A stretch of DNA of 64,000 nt, taken from Candidatus Tectimicrobiota bacterium. GTDB lineage: Bacteria > Tectomicrobia > Entotheonellia > Entotheonellales > Entotheonellaceae. The stretch spans positions 62,001 through 126,000 of the forward strand of contig BPKO01000007.1 in NCBI GenBank assembly GCA_026005175.1. The letters are read 5' to 3'. The position numbers and the translations under genes are program-made. Positions 1 through 8,915 of the stretch are shown here, piece by piece; within the stretch, counting starts at the first letter, position 1, and each line of letters opens with the position of its first letter. Below the pieces are notes generated by a model. The model was not told where the DNA came from. It was given only the letters and a program-made list of their open reading frames with translations, and made no database searches.

Positions 1-496
1 TCCCCAGGTCCGGCTGACAGACGATCAGCAGCGCGCACAGAGCGACCCCCAGCAAGTGAAACAGATACCAGCCCTCAGGCACCCGCCCCGCGCGTTCGTA
101 CTGGACGGCCAGGGTACTGGCCACCCACACGAGGAGGCTATATTTGGCAAACTCCGCCGGCTGCACCAGAAGGGGCCCCAGCGCCAGCCAGCGTCTGGCT
201 CCCCCTACCGCCTTGCCCAGGCCGGGGACGAGGACGAGGGCCAGGGCCACCAGGGTGAAAAGCAGGGCCGGGGCTGCCAGGCGACGCTGCACGCGGTAAG
301 GAAGGGTCCACGCGGCCCACATGGCACCTAGTCCCACCAGCGCCCACTGCAGCTGCCGTTTGACAAAGTAGAGGGAATCGCCGTAGCGCTCCTGGGCGAG
401 CACCGCACTGGCGCTGTAGAGCATCACCAGCCCCACGGTGAGCAGCAGCAAGGTGAGCGTGAGGAGCACGAGGTCTGTGCGGCGCCAGGCCGTCAT
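1..496 (-). CDS. ftsW: FtsW/RodA-family (SEDS) peptidoglycan glycosyltransferase, 3' end outside the window
   Basis: Only the first 165 residues are visible; the gene runs off the window edge. FtsW is a polytopic inner-membrane SEDS protein that polymerises lipid II glycan strands at the septum together with FtsI. The visible part has a hydrophobic first helix at about residues 8-26 ending in LYSASAV, then YFVKRQLQW, both typical of the FtsW N-terminus, followed by further alternating hydrophobic segments. ATG at 496 lies 5 bp after the mraY stop, so it is the last visible gene of the minus-strand dcw operon. FtsW rather than RodA is inferred from its place next to mraY, murF, murE and ftsI. 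Confidence 0.88.
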   Translation of the reverse strand, partial: MTAWRRTDLVLLTLTLLLLTVGLVMLYSASAVLAQERYGDSLYFVKRQLQWALVGLGAMWAAWTLPYRVQRRLAAPALLFTLVALALVLVPGLGKAVGGARRWLALGPLLVQPAEFAKYSLLVWVASTLAVQYERAGRVPEGWYLFHLLGVALCALLIVCQPDLG

Positions 497-501
497 CGTC
501 C

Positions 502-1588
502 TCACCGCAGTTTTAACGTGCTCAGGCTCAGGAGCGCCAAAATAATGGCGATGATCCAGAAGCGAACAATCACCTTGGGCTCTTCCCACCCCTGTTCTTC
601 GAAATGGTGGTGGAGGGGTGCCATGCGAAAGACGCGTCTGCCGGTGAGCTTAAAGGAGACGACCTGCACGATGACCGACAGCGTCTCGATGACAAACAAG
701 CCCCCGATGAGGAGCAGCAACAGCTCATGCTTGACGAGGACGGCTACCGTACCCAGCGCACCGCCCAAGGCCAAGGCGCCCACATCGCCCATGAAAATCT
801 GCGCCGGATAGGCGTTGAACCAGAGGAACCCTAGGCTTGCCCCCACCAGGGGCCCCGCAGAAAACGGCGAGCTCTCCTGCCCCAGGCACATAGGGAATGT
901 TCAAGTAGGCGGCAAAGCGAGCATGGCCGGCCACGTAGGCAATGCCTGCATACGCAAAAGCCGCGACGCTAAGCGGTCCAGTGGCCAGCCCGTCTAGTCC
1001 GTCGGTCAGATTCACGGCGTTGCTGGTGCCTACAATCACACAGATACTGAAGGGGAAGTAAAACCATCCCAGGTCGGGCATGACCTCTTTGAAAAACGGC
1101 ACGGCCAGCCGCGTGACCTGCCAGCTCGGGTCGGCCAGGAGGTAGAGCAGCCCAGAGACCACAGCAGCAACGAGCACCTGGAGAGGAAACTTGTGCTTGG
1201 CGCGCAGCCCCGCCTCGCTACGCCGCGAAATCTTGCGGTAGTCGTCCCAGAAGCCAATGGCGCCAAAGGCCAGCGTGGCCCCCAGCGCGAGCCACACCTG
1301 AACCACCGTGAGGTCAACCCACAGCAGGGTCGACAAGCACAGGGCGCCCAGGATGAGCACCCCTCCCATGGTCGGGGTTCCTGCTTTGACGTAGTGCGAC
1401 TTGGGGCCATCGCGGCGAATGATCTGACCGATTTGCCACTTTTGCAGCCACCGGATCACGTAGGGCCCCAGGAGCAAGCTCACCAGCAAGGCGGTCAGCG
1501 CCGCGTAGGCGGTACGAAAGGTGATGTACCGAAAGACGTTGAACGCCGAAAAGGTTTGGTGGAGCGGGAAAAGAAGGTGATACAGCAT
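502..1588 (-). CDS. mraY: Phospho-N-acetylmuramoyl-pentapeptide-transferase MraY (one frameshift)
   Basis: Transfers phospho-MurNAc-pentapeptide from UDP to undecaprenyl phosphate, giving lipid I in the inner membrane. Visible motifs: [16 protein letters not shown] (61-76), catalytic aspartates in GFWDDYRK (DD at 115-116), [10 protein letters not shown] (193-202), then [17 protein letters not shown] and [13 protein letters not shown] in the C-terminal half. The C-terminal half is in another frame; the shift is an extra C in the five-C run at 840-844. Removing one base leaves 361 residues, the normal family length, so a sequencing insertion is likelier than real decay. ATG at 1588 shares one base with the murF stop (TGATG), suggesting translational coupling. 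Confidence 0.93.
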
Positions 1589-2985
1589 CAGTGCCCCTTT
1601 CCCTGGGCACCCAGCCCTTGCACCACGCGTTCCATGGCCATCCCCCGTGAGCCTTTGACCAAGACGACATCCCCCGCCTCGAGGAGCCGCCGCAGCACGG
1701 CCAGTGCCGCCTCGTGGTCCTCCACGCATACGATTCGGGGCCGCGGCATGCCGGCGGCTGCCGCCCCCTCGGCCATATGGCGCGCCAGCGGCCCGACCGT
1801 AATCAAGTAGGCCAGTCCGCTGCGGGCGGCCACCGCGCCAATTTCCGCGTGCAGGGCCGGTGCCGCTTCCCCCAGCTCGAGCATATCCCCCAGCACCGCC
1901 AGGCGCCGGCCTGCGCCTTCTAGCCGTTGCACGAAGGCCAACGCCGCCTGCATCGACTGCGGATTGGCGTTGTAGGTGTCATCCACCACCACCACCTCGC
2001 CCAGCCGGTGCACCGTCAGCCGCCCCGGGACGCCGCGGTAGGCCTCTAGTCCGGCGACGATGCGCGCTGGCGGCACGGCCAAAGCCAACCCTACGGCGGC
2101 CGCAGCAAGCGCATTGCTGAGGTTGTGCCTCCCCGGGAGCGGCACGTGCACCTCCCAAGCGGTTCCTTGCAGCTCGAGAAGGCACCGAAACCCATCCAGG
2201 CCCGCGTCGTGCAGCAGGCGTCCCCGCACCTCGGCCGTCACCGCCTGGCCAAAAGTGACCAGCCGCCCGCGCGCCCGGCGGCCTAGCGCCAAGGTCCGTG
2301 GATCATCGGCATTGACCACGGCCACGGAAGAGGCATCGAGCGCCTCGATCAGCTCCCCTTTGGCTTCCTGAATGCGCTCGATGGAGCCCAGGTACCCCAC
2401 ATGGGCCAGCCCGATGTTGGTCAGCACCCCCACGTGGGGCTGCACGAGCTCGCACAGACGCCGGATCTCGCCCAGATGGTTCATGCCGAGCTCAAAAACC
2501 GCCATTTGCGCCGTCGACGGCAGCTGCAGCAGGGCCAGCGGCACGCCAATATGGTTGTTGTAGCTCGCCGGGGCTTTAAAGGTGGGGTAATGGGTTTGCA
2601 GCACGGCGGCCGTCATTTCCTTCACCGTGGTCTTGCCGTTGCTGCCGGTGACGGCAATCACCGTACCGCCATAAGTCCCTCGCCGCGCCTGGGCCAGCGC
2701 CTGCAAGGCCGCCAGCGGATCGGCAACGACGACGACGGCCACCTCTGCCGGCACCGGGGGAAGGGCAGCGGCCCGCGCTGCCGCGACGATCACGGCACGG
2801 GCCCCGCGGCGCACCGCCTCGGCGATGAATTGGTGACCGTCAAAGCGCGCGCCTGGCAGGGCCACAAAGAGCTCACCGGCGCGCAGGGTGCGCGAATCCG
2901 TGCTCACCCCGCGGACTTCTTGCTGCGGGTGCCCCTGGCGCAAGCAGCCTCGGGTATGGGAAACGATGTCGGCCACCTTCCACAC
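1588..2985 (-). CDS. murF: UDP-MurNAc-tripeptide--D-alanyl-D-alanine ligase MurF
   Basis: Cytoplasmic ATP-dependent ligase that adds D-Ala-D-Ala to the UDP-MurNAc-tripeptide, completing the pentapeptide used by MraY. The 465-residue protein has the Mur-ligase ATP loop TGSNGKTT at 113-120, the FELGMNHLGEI segment that follows it in MurF, the ligand-binding stretch DTYNANPQSMQAAL, and the C-terminal Rossmann domain with VLGDMLELG. Length is normal. The start is GTG at 2985, 11 bp after the murE stop; the stop overlaps mraY by one base. No frame problems are seen. Confidence 0.95.
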   Translation of the reverse strand: MWKVADIVSHTRGCLRQGHPQQEVRGVSTDSRTLRAGELFVALPGARFDGHQFIAEAVRRGARAVIVAAARAAALPPVPAEVAVVVVADPLAALQALAQARRGTYGGTVIAVTGSNGKTTVKEMTAAVLQTHYPTFKAPASYNNHIGVPLALLQLPSTAQMAVFELGMNHLGEIRRLCELVQPHVGVLTNIGLAHVGYLGSIERIQEAKGELIEALDASSVAVVNADDPRTLALGRRARGRLVTFGQAVTAEVRGRLLHDAGLDGFRCLLELQGTAWEVHVPLPGRHNLSNALAAAAVGLALAVPPARIVAGLEAYRGVPGRLTVHRLGEVVVVDDTYNANPQSMQAALAFVQRLEGAGRRLAVLGDMLELGEAAPALHAEIGAVAARSGLAYLITVGPLARHMAEGAAAAGMPRPRIVCVEDHEAALAVLRRLLEAGDVVLVKGSRGMAMERVVQGLGAQGKGH

Positions 2986-2996
2986 CGGTTGGGGTC

Positions 2997-4478
2997 CTAG
3001 CCGCCACGGGCGGTCAAGAGGGAGCGCACGACCTCGCGGTCGTCAAACGGCAGGCGCTGCTGACCGACGATTTGATAATCCTCGTGCCCTTTGCCGGCAA
3101 TAAGCACCGCGTCGCCCGGGCGGGCCACCGCCAGGGCATGGGCAATGGCCTCCCGCCGATCGGGAATGGTGACGTAGGCACGGTCTTTGGCAATCCCCGC
3201 CACGATGGCCGCGATGATCTGCAACGGGTCCTCACTCCGCGGATTGTCCGAGGTAACGATGGTGTAGTCACTGAGCTGGGTAGCGACCCGGCCCATCAGT
3301 GGACGCTTGCCCGGGTCGCGGTCGCCACCGCACCCAAAGACCGTAATCAGCCGACCGGCGGTGTCGGCGCGCAGCGAGCGGAGGACCTGCTCAAGTGCCG
3401 CCGGGGTATGGGCGTAGTCGACGAAGACGGCGAACGGTTGCCCCGCCTCAACCCGCTCAAGGCGCCCGGGAACCTGCCGCAACTGGGCAATGCCTTCGAC
3501 AATCGCCGCCGCCTCCACTTCCAGGGCCACGGCCACCGCAATGCCGGCAAGAAGATTATAAACGTTGTGACGGCCAACGAGGGAGGAGCGAATGGCAAGA
3601 CGCCCGATGGGGGTGGGCACCACACCGCGAATGCCGTGGAGGTCGTGGTGCAGCGTTTCTGGGGTGAGCGTGGCGGCGTGATGCAACCCGTACGTGAGCA
3701 GCCGGGTAGAGGTCGCCTGTGCGAGCTGCCGGCCACGAGGATCGTCCAGGTTGAGGATGTGCCAGCACGCGGGGTACTCGCGGAACAGGCGGGCCTTGGC
3801 CTCAAAATAGGCCGCTTCGCTGCCGTGGTAGTCGTAGTGATCGCGGCTCAGGTTGGTAAAAACACAGGCAGCAAAGTGGCAGCCGCGGACGCGTTCCTGC
3901 ACCAACGCATGGCTTGAAACCTCCATCGCCGCGTAGCGGACGCCTGCGGCCACCATCTGCGCCAGCAGGTGCTGCAAAGTTGGCGCCTCGGGGGTGGTGT
4001 GCGGCGCGGCCATACAGTGAGAACCAAAGCGGTAGTTAATCGTCCCCAGAACCCCCACGGAACGCCCGGCAGCCCGCAGAATGGCTTCGATGACGTAGCA
4101 AGTGGTGGTCTTGCCGTTGGTGCCGGTTACCCCGACGAGCGCAAGCTGGCGCGAGGGATGGCGGTAGAAGGCACTGGCGAGGAGGCCAAGGGCCTGCCGG
4201 CTATTGGGTACCTCGATCACCGCCACATCGCGCGCCTGGGCCTGTTGCAGCAGGGCCGCTGTGGTCTGCTCGACCACCACCGCGGCGGCCCCTTTGGCCA
4301 GGGCCTCCTCGACAAAGCGATGGCCGTCGGTGGTGTCGCCCCGCACGGCAACAAAGAGCATTCCGGGAGCCAGCTGGCGCGAATCGGCAGTGATGCCCCA
4401 CACCTGGCGTTGCAGCGAGCCGCTGCGCACCCGTCCGGACACTTCGGCCAGCAGGTCGTGAAGCCACCGAAATAGCAT
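2997..4478 (-). CDS. murE: UDP-MurNAc-L-alanyl-D-glutamate--2,6-diaminopimelate ligase MurE
   Basis: Cytoplasmic ligase adding the third stem-peptide residue. The 493-residue protein has the ATP loop TGTNGKTT at 118-125, the SHALVQERV segment, and the C-terminal DNPRSEDP motif at 411-418. DNPR is the signature of enzymes that select meso-diaminopimelate rather than lysine, so the organism most likely has mDAP peptidoglycan. ATG at 4478 lies 5 bp downstream of the ftsI stop. The gene is intact. Confidence 0.95.
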   Translation of the reverse strand: MLFRWLHDLLAEVSGRVRSGSLQRQVWGITADSRQLAPGMLFVAVRGDTTDGHRFVEEALAKGAAAVVVEQTTAALLQQAQARDVAVIEVPNSRQALGLLASAFYRHPSRQLALVGVTGTNGKTTTCYVIEAILRAAGRSVGVLGTINYRFGSHCMAAPHTTPEAPTLQHLLAQMVAAGVRYAAMEVSSHALVQERVRGCHFAACVFTNLSRDHYDYHGSEAAYFEAKARLFREYPACWHILNLDDPRGRQLAQATSTRLLTYGLHHAATLTPETLHHDLHGIRGVVPTPIGRLAIRSSLVGRHNVYNLLAGIAVAVALEVEAAAIVEGIAQLRQVPGRLERVEAGQPFAVFVDYAHTPAALEQVLRSLRADTAGRLITVFGCGGDRDPGKRPLMGRVATQLSDYTIVTSDNPRSEDPLQIIAAIVAGIAKDRAYVTIPDRREAIAHALAVARPGDAVLIAGKGHEDYQIVGQQRLPFDDREVVRSLLTARGG

Positions 4479-4483
4479 GGTGT

Positions 4484-6256
4484 TTACTCCGCTCTTGGCG
4501 CAGCCCTGGCCACCCCTCTGTCTGCTACCGTCATGTAGGGGACATCAGGCTGCGGCGCGCGTACGGTCAGCGCCTTTCCCTGAGGTGGGGGGACGCGTAG
4601 GTAGTGTAAGGCTTGCTGCGCGATGCGGCGAAAGAGGGGGGCTGCGGCCTGTCCTCCCCAGCGATGCCGCTGCGGTTCGTCGAGCATTACCAAGAGGACC
4701 AGTTCTGGCGCCTCGGCAGGCAGATAGCCCACAAATGAGGCGAGCACCCGCTGCTGGCTGTAGCCACCCGTTTCGGCATCGACTTTCTGCGCCGTTCCCG
4801 TTTTACCCGCCACCGCATAGCCGGGAACGGCCGCCAGTCGTCCGGTCCCGCGCACAGTCACGCCGGTGAGGATGGCAGTGAGCTGCTCGGCCGTGCGACG
4901 CGACAGAACTTGTCGCCGCAGCCGTGGCGGCAGTGTCTGCCGCGTGTCGCCGCGGACAAGCGACCGCACCAGCCGCGGCTGGACGAGCCAGCCGCCGTTG
5001 GCTATGGCGGCATAGGCGGTGATGAGTTGCAGGGGCGTTACCGCAATTTCCTGCCCCAAGGCCAAAGAGGCCTGGGAAAACCCCGACCACGCTTTTGGCG
5101 GCCGCACCTCACCCGGGGATTCCCCCGGCAAGCCCACGCCGGTGCTTTCGCCAAAGCCAAAGCGCCGGATGTAGCGGTAGAGCTGTTCGGGAGTGAGCCG
5201 CTCGGCGATTTTTACCGCCCCGATGTTGCTCGAAAACTGCAGCACTTCGGCAAAACTGAGGAAGCCAAACGGCTCGTGGTCGCGGATGCGCCGCGGCCCT
5301 CGCTGCAGCAGGCCCTCTTCGCAGAAAAACGGCTCTTCGGGGCGGGCCACCTCCGCCTCGAGGGCTGCGGCGGCCACTATGACCTTGAAGGTGGAGCCAG
5401 GTTCCACGGGATCGGTGACGGCCCAGTTGCGCTGCCACTGCTGCTGCGCAGGGTCGCGAAAATCGTTGGGGTTAAAAAAGGGGTAGAGGGCCAAAGCCAA
5501 GATATCCCCAGTGTAAGGCTGCATGAGCAAGGCAAGACCCCGGGTGGCTCCTGTCTCTTCTACCCGCGTGGCAAGTTCTTTTTCGGCAAGATACTGGAGC
5601 TGGGCGTCGAGGGTGAGGTGCACGTCGGCGCCACGCGGAGGGTCAGCGGCAAGAAGGCGGCGCCGCAGGGCATCGCGCGGCACGGTGACCTGCCGTACCT
5701 GCCCGGAGAGGTGGCGATCGAAGGCGTACTCCACCCCGCCCAATCCCTGGCCGTCAACACCGACAAACCCCAGGACCTGGCCGGCCAAGTGCCGGTAAGG
5801 GTAGTAGCGCCGCCGCTCCGAAAGGACGTGGATCCCCGGCAAGGCCAAGGCCCGCAGGCGCTGTTCGACCTCGGGGGTGACTTGGCGCGCCAGCCAAACA
5901 AAGGGGCCCTGCGCTTGGAGCTGCTGATGCAGGCGGGCACGCGGGGACTGGAGCACCTCGGCAAGCTGGGAAGCGACTCGGTCGGGATTGGCCACTTCGT
6001 GCGGCACGGCATAGACCGAAGGCACGGGCAGGCTGGTGGCCAGCACTCTTCCCTGGCGATCCACGATTTGCCCCCGCTCGGGGTGTAGCGTCAGCTGCTG
6101 TTGGTACTGGCGAGCCGCCAGGCGGCGCAGCGACTCGTGCTGCACGATCTGCGTTAGGTAGAGCCGCCCCGCGATGGCCATAAAGCCAAGGGCAAAGCAG
6201 CCAAGCACCAGGCCCAAACGCGCCTTTCGATAGGGCCGGCGCTGCCAGGGGTTCAT
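4484..6256 (-). CDS. ftsI: Division-specific penicillin-binding protein FtsI (PBP3-like transpeptidase)
   Basis: Class B PBP that cross-links septal peptidoglycan; 590 residues. A short basic N-terminus (RRPYRKAR) precedes one membrane anchor at about 12-30. Then come the dimerisation domain starting near RGQIVDRQGR (61-70) and the transpeptidase domain with its three active-site motifs: STFK (Ser288), SSN (342-344) and KTGT (485-488). No PASTA domain follows. I start at ATG 6256, which overlaps the ftsL stop as ATGA; a longer reading frame upstream overlaps ftsL and has no N-terminal homology. Confidence 0.94.
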   Translation of the reverse strand: MNPWQRRPYRKARLGLVLGCFALGFMAIAGRLYLTQIVQHESLRRLAARQYQQQLTLHPERGQIVDRQGRVLATSLPVPSVYAVPHEVANPDRVASQLAEVLQSPRARLHQQLQAQGPFVWLARQVTPEVEQRLRALALPGIHVLSERRRYYPYRHLAGQVLGFVGVDGQGLGGVEYAFDRHLSGQVRQVTVPRDALRRRLLAADPPRGADVHLTLDAQLQYLAEKELATRVEETGATRGLALLMQPYTGDILALALYPFFNPNDFRDPAQQQWQRNWAVTDPVEPGSTFKVIVAAAALEAEVARPEEPFFCEEGLLQRGPRRIRDHEPFGFLSFAEVLQFSSNIGAVKIAERLTPEQLYRYIRRFGFGESTGVGLPGESPGEVRPPKAWSGFSQASLALGQEIAVTPLQLITAYAAIANGGWLVQPRLVRSLVRGDTRQTLPPRLRRQVLSRRTAEQLTAILTGVTVRGTGRLAAVPGYAVAGKTGTAQKVDAETGGYSQQRVLASFVGYLPAEAPELVLLVMLDEPQRHRWGGQAAAPLFRRIAQQALHYLRVPPPQGKALTVRAPQPDVPYMTVADRGVARAAPRAE

Positions 6257-6558
6257 GGGGCCTCCCTCTCCTGGGGCAGGCGGGGTTCGGCCCGCACGTA
6301 AATCACTTGCGAGGCTTCGGGCTGCCGCAACCCAAGGCGCTCTTTGGCGAGGGCTTCGATGCGGGACCACTGGCGCAGGGTTGCCCGCTCAACCCGCAGC
6401 TCCTCACGACGACGCAGCACCGCTTCCCGCTCGGCTTGCAGCTGGCTGCGGCGGTAGTTCAGCGCAACGAGCTGCATTTGCGGCCAGAGGTAAAGCAAGG
6501 CGCCACCCAGGAGCATGGCGGCACAGAGCACGAGCACCACGTAGAGCCGCGCTTGCAC
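6253..6558 (-). CDS. ftsL: Cell division protein FtsL (small bitopic protein)
   Basis: A 101-residue protein with one membrane segment right at the N-terminus (about residues 4-24, rich in V, L, A), followed by a charged predicted coiled coil with many Arg, Glu and Gln and then the segment ALAKERLGLRQP. This is the usual FtsL architecture, and the gene sits where ftsL normally is, directly before ftsI. FtsL is a divisome scaffold with FtsB/DivIC and FtsQ and activates FtsW-FtsI. The GTG start at 6558 is chosen because a GGAGAGG ribosome site precedes it. The name rests on topology and position more than sequence. Confidence 0.8.
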   Translation of the reverse strand: MQARLYVVLVLCAAMLLGGALLYLWPQMQLVALNYRRSQLQAEREAVLRRREELRVERATLRQWSRIEALAKERLGLRQPEASQVIYVRAEPRLPQEREAP

Positions 6559-6607
6559 GGAACCTCTCCACGACCCAGGCAGGCTGTCGCGGCGGATGAG
6601 GCAGGTC

Positions 6608-6838
6608 TTACGCCTCTCGGTGGCAGCCCAGCGCCGCACACGCCGCTTGGTAAAGCCGCAAGGCAATCTCCAACGCCTGTGCCGGGTCTTCGTGCCAGAC
6701 TTTCACCGTCGGTTTGGGGATCCCCTGGGCGTCCGTGGTGATTTCCACGGAAGAGGCCGGCGCAGGAGCGACCGCCACGGTACGCTCACAGACCGAGCCG
6801 TCTCCGGCATAGACGATCGTCTCAGTGACGTGCGGCAT
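6608..6838 (-). CDS. 76-aa protein of unknown function between mraZ and ftsL
   Basis: Not recognised. ATG at 6838 follows a good GGGAGG ribosome site 6-7 bp upstream, and the frame is open to 6608, 49 bp before ftsL, in the same strand and operon. The protein is soluble, with no membrane segment. A beta-rich N-terminal half (TETIVYAGDGSV, TVAVAP, SVEITTD) leads to a C-terminal amphipathic helix with the pattern HEDPAQALEIALRLYQAA. It lies where rsmH (mraW) is found in most dcw clusters. At this size it cannot be RsmH. The gene is probably real because of its spacing and ribosome site; the function is open. Confidence 0.65.
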   Translation of the reverse strand: MPHVTETIVYAGDGSVCERTVAVAPAPASSVEITTDAQGIPKPTVKVWHEDPAQALEIALRLYQAACAALGCHREA

Positions 6839-6976
6839 AGCTGACCTCCCTTGACCCAGCACTTCTCAACCTCTCCGCGACCACCCGGGCGCGGGCGCCC
6901 CGGCCACGACGCCGTGGCGGGACAAGACGAGCTCCCTTTTCTTCCCCTGGACATGGCCAAGGGGGGAGCAGCGGCT

Positions 6977-7423
6977 TTAGAGTTGCAGCTCCATGAGCCG
7001 CGCATGCGAGTCAAAGCGGGCACTTTCGCTGGCATCGTAGGCTTCCCATCGCGCCGGCGACCACAGCTCGAGTTTCTTTAGGACACCAATAAGCAACGCT
7101 TCCGTTTCGATGCCCGCGTACTGCCGGAGCTTCAGGGGGATGAGCAGGCGGCCCTGGCGATCCAAGTGACAGACGCTGGCGCTGGCACAGAACTGGCGCA
7201 AAAACGCCCGCGTGCTGGCGTCATTGCGCAGGCCGAGCAGCTGCGCCTGAATATCGAGCCACACCGCTTTCGGATACAGCACCAGGCACTGCTCAAAGTA
7301 CTTCGTCACCACAAACGTCGTGTCGTGCGGGGCATAGAGCTCGTGCAGCGTCTGCCGCACCGCCGCGGGAACGCTCAGCCGCCCTTTCTCGTCGAGACTG
7401 AGGCGATATTCCCCGAGAAGCAA
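6977..7423 (-). CDS. mraZ: Transcriptional regulator MraZ
   Basis: First gene of the dcw operon and its autoregulator. The 148-residue protein has two SpoVT/AbrB-like half-domains, each with the DxxGR motif: DEKGR at 11-15 and DRQGR at 87-91. MraZ forms ring-shaped oligomers that bind tandem TGGGA-type boxes in its own promoter; three such boxes lie at 7438-7462. The start is TTG at 7423 with AGGTGAGG about 5 bp upstream; the N-terminus MLLGEYRLSLDEKGRL matches the family start. A gap of about 140 bp separates it from the 76-aa ORF. Confidence 0.94.
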   Translation of the reverse strand: MLLGEYRLSLDEKGRLSVPAAVRQTLHELYAPHDTTFVVTKYFEQCLVLYPKAVWLDIQAQLLGLRNDASTRAFLRQFCASASVCHLDRQGRLLIPLKLRQYAGIETEALLIGVLKKLELWSPARWEAYDASESARFDSHARLMELQL

Positions 7424-7437
7424 GCGCCCTCACCTTT

Positions 7438-7462
7438 TCCCACTTTCTCCCACTTTCTCCCA
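7438..7462 (-). promoter_or_regulatory. MraZ operator: three TGGGA boxes at 10-bp spacing
   Basis: On the minus strand TGGGA occurs at 7462-7458, 7452-7448 and 7442-7438, with identical GAAAG-type spacers, exactly one helical turn apart. This is the known MraZ binding layout, directly upstream of the mraZ start and just downstream of the promoter -10 box, so bound MraZ would block initiation or clearance. Confidence 0.88.
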
Positions 7463-7469
7463 CGCGACA

Positions 7470-7499
7470 ACTATACCCCTCCCCCTGCAGCCCTGTCAA
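7470..7499 (-). promoter_or_regulatory. Sigma-70-type promoter of the mra/dcw operon
   Basis: Minus strand: -35 TTGACA (7499-7494), 18-bp spacer, -10 TATAGT (7475-7470). Transcription would start around 7463, at the edge of the MraZ boxes, and run through mraZ to ftsW. Confidence 0.8.
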
Positions 7500-7580
7500 G
7501 GGAATTCTCAGCCGGCAAGGGGGCAAGGCAACAGCGGAGACGGTGTGAGGGGATAAGGAAGAAGAGACGGAAAGGGGACA

Positions 7581-8004
<424 letters not shown>

Positions 8005-8777
8005 TGCCCGCTCCACGACACAGGCTTCGTCCGCAGACGGCGCGGGCTCTTGCACGGGCCATAGCAGCATGCGGCGGCAGTGCGGGCAGGTAAAGAGCTT
8101 TTCCTGGCGGCGAATCTCGGCAACGAGCTGCGGCTGGACTTTGAGGTGACATCCCCCACACGTGCCGTCTTGCACTTCCACCACCGCCAGGCCACCGCGC
8201 GCTGCCACGAGCTGTTCGTACTGCGCATAGAGCCCCGCCTCGAGGCGCTCCACGAGTCGCTGGCGCGCTTCCTGTTCTTCCCGCAAGCGCTGCGCCAGCT
8301 CGGCCTGTCGCACCTGCAGCAGCTGCTGCTGGCGGGCCAGTTCCTGCTGGGCCGCCTCCACGCGTTGCTGCTGCGCCTCGCAGGCCAGGCGCTGCTGCTC
8401 GGCCTGTTCCATCAGCTGCAGGATCTGCTCTTCTAAAGCCTCGATGCGTTCTTTACCCGCGGCAATCTCGGCCAAGACGGCACTGTACTCGCGGTTCGTC
8501 TTCACCTCGCGCAGCTTGCGCTGGGTCTTGGCCAGCGCCGCCTGGCACTCATCGAGCTCGCGCTCACGTGCCCGCCGCTCGCGCTCACTCGCTGCGAGCT
8601 CCGCACGCAACTGGTCCAGAGCCTGACGCGCTTCTCTACACGCCTGCTCGTAGGGATGGAGCTGCTGGGGGAGCTGCCGGTGTTCGTCTTCCAGACGGCG
8701 CAGCCGCTCGTCGAGGCGCTGCAACGCCGCCAACAGCACCAACTGGCTGCGCACGCTCACGCTCCCTTTCCTCTCAG

Positions 8778-8850
8778 TGGGCCCACCTGGCTTCGAACCA
8801 GGGACCAACCGGTTATGAGCCGGTAGCTCTACCCGCTGAGCTATGGGCCC
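8778..8850 (-). tRNA. tRNA with CAT anticodon (elongator Met or Ile2)
   Basis: A 73-nt cloverleaf: acceptor GGGCCCA pairs with TGGGCCC, D arm GCTC/GAGC, anticodon arm ACCGG-CTCATAA-CCGGT, T arm CCTGG-TTCGAAG-CCAGG; no encoded CCA. It is not an initiator, since position 1 pairs with 72 and there is no run of three G-C pairs in the anticodon stem. The short D loop and TTGGTC next to the anticodon stem resemble lysidine-modified tRNA-Ile2, so identity between Met and Ile(CAU) is open. Confidence 0.92.
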
Positions 8851-8865
8851 ATGCCTCTGTCGATC

Positions 8866-8895
8866 AATCTACTCAACCCTGGCAAGGGGTGTCAA
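8866..8895 (-). promoter_or_regulatory. Sigma-70-type promoter for the tRNA / zinc ribbon / rnpB unit
   Basis: Minus strand: -35 TTGACA (8895-8890), 18-bp spacer, -10 TAGATT (8871-8866), 16 bp before the tRNA 5' end. It lies in the gap after the rpoD stop. Confidence 0.7.
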
Positions 8896-8915
8896 GCAGC
8901 CGCGCCGCCAGGCGC

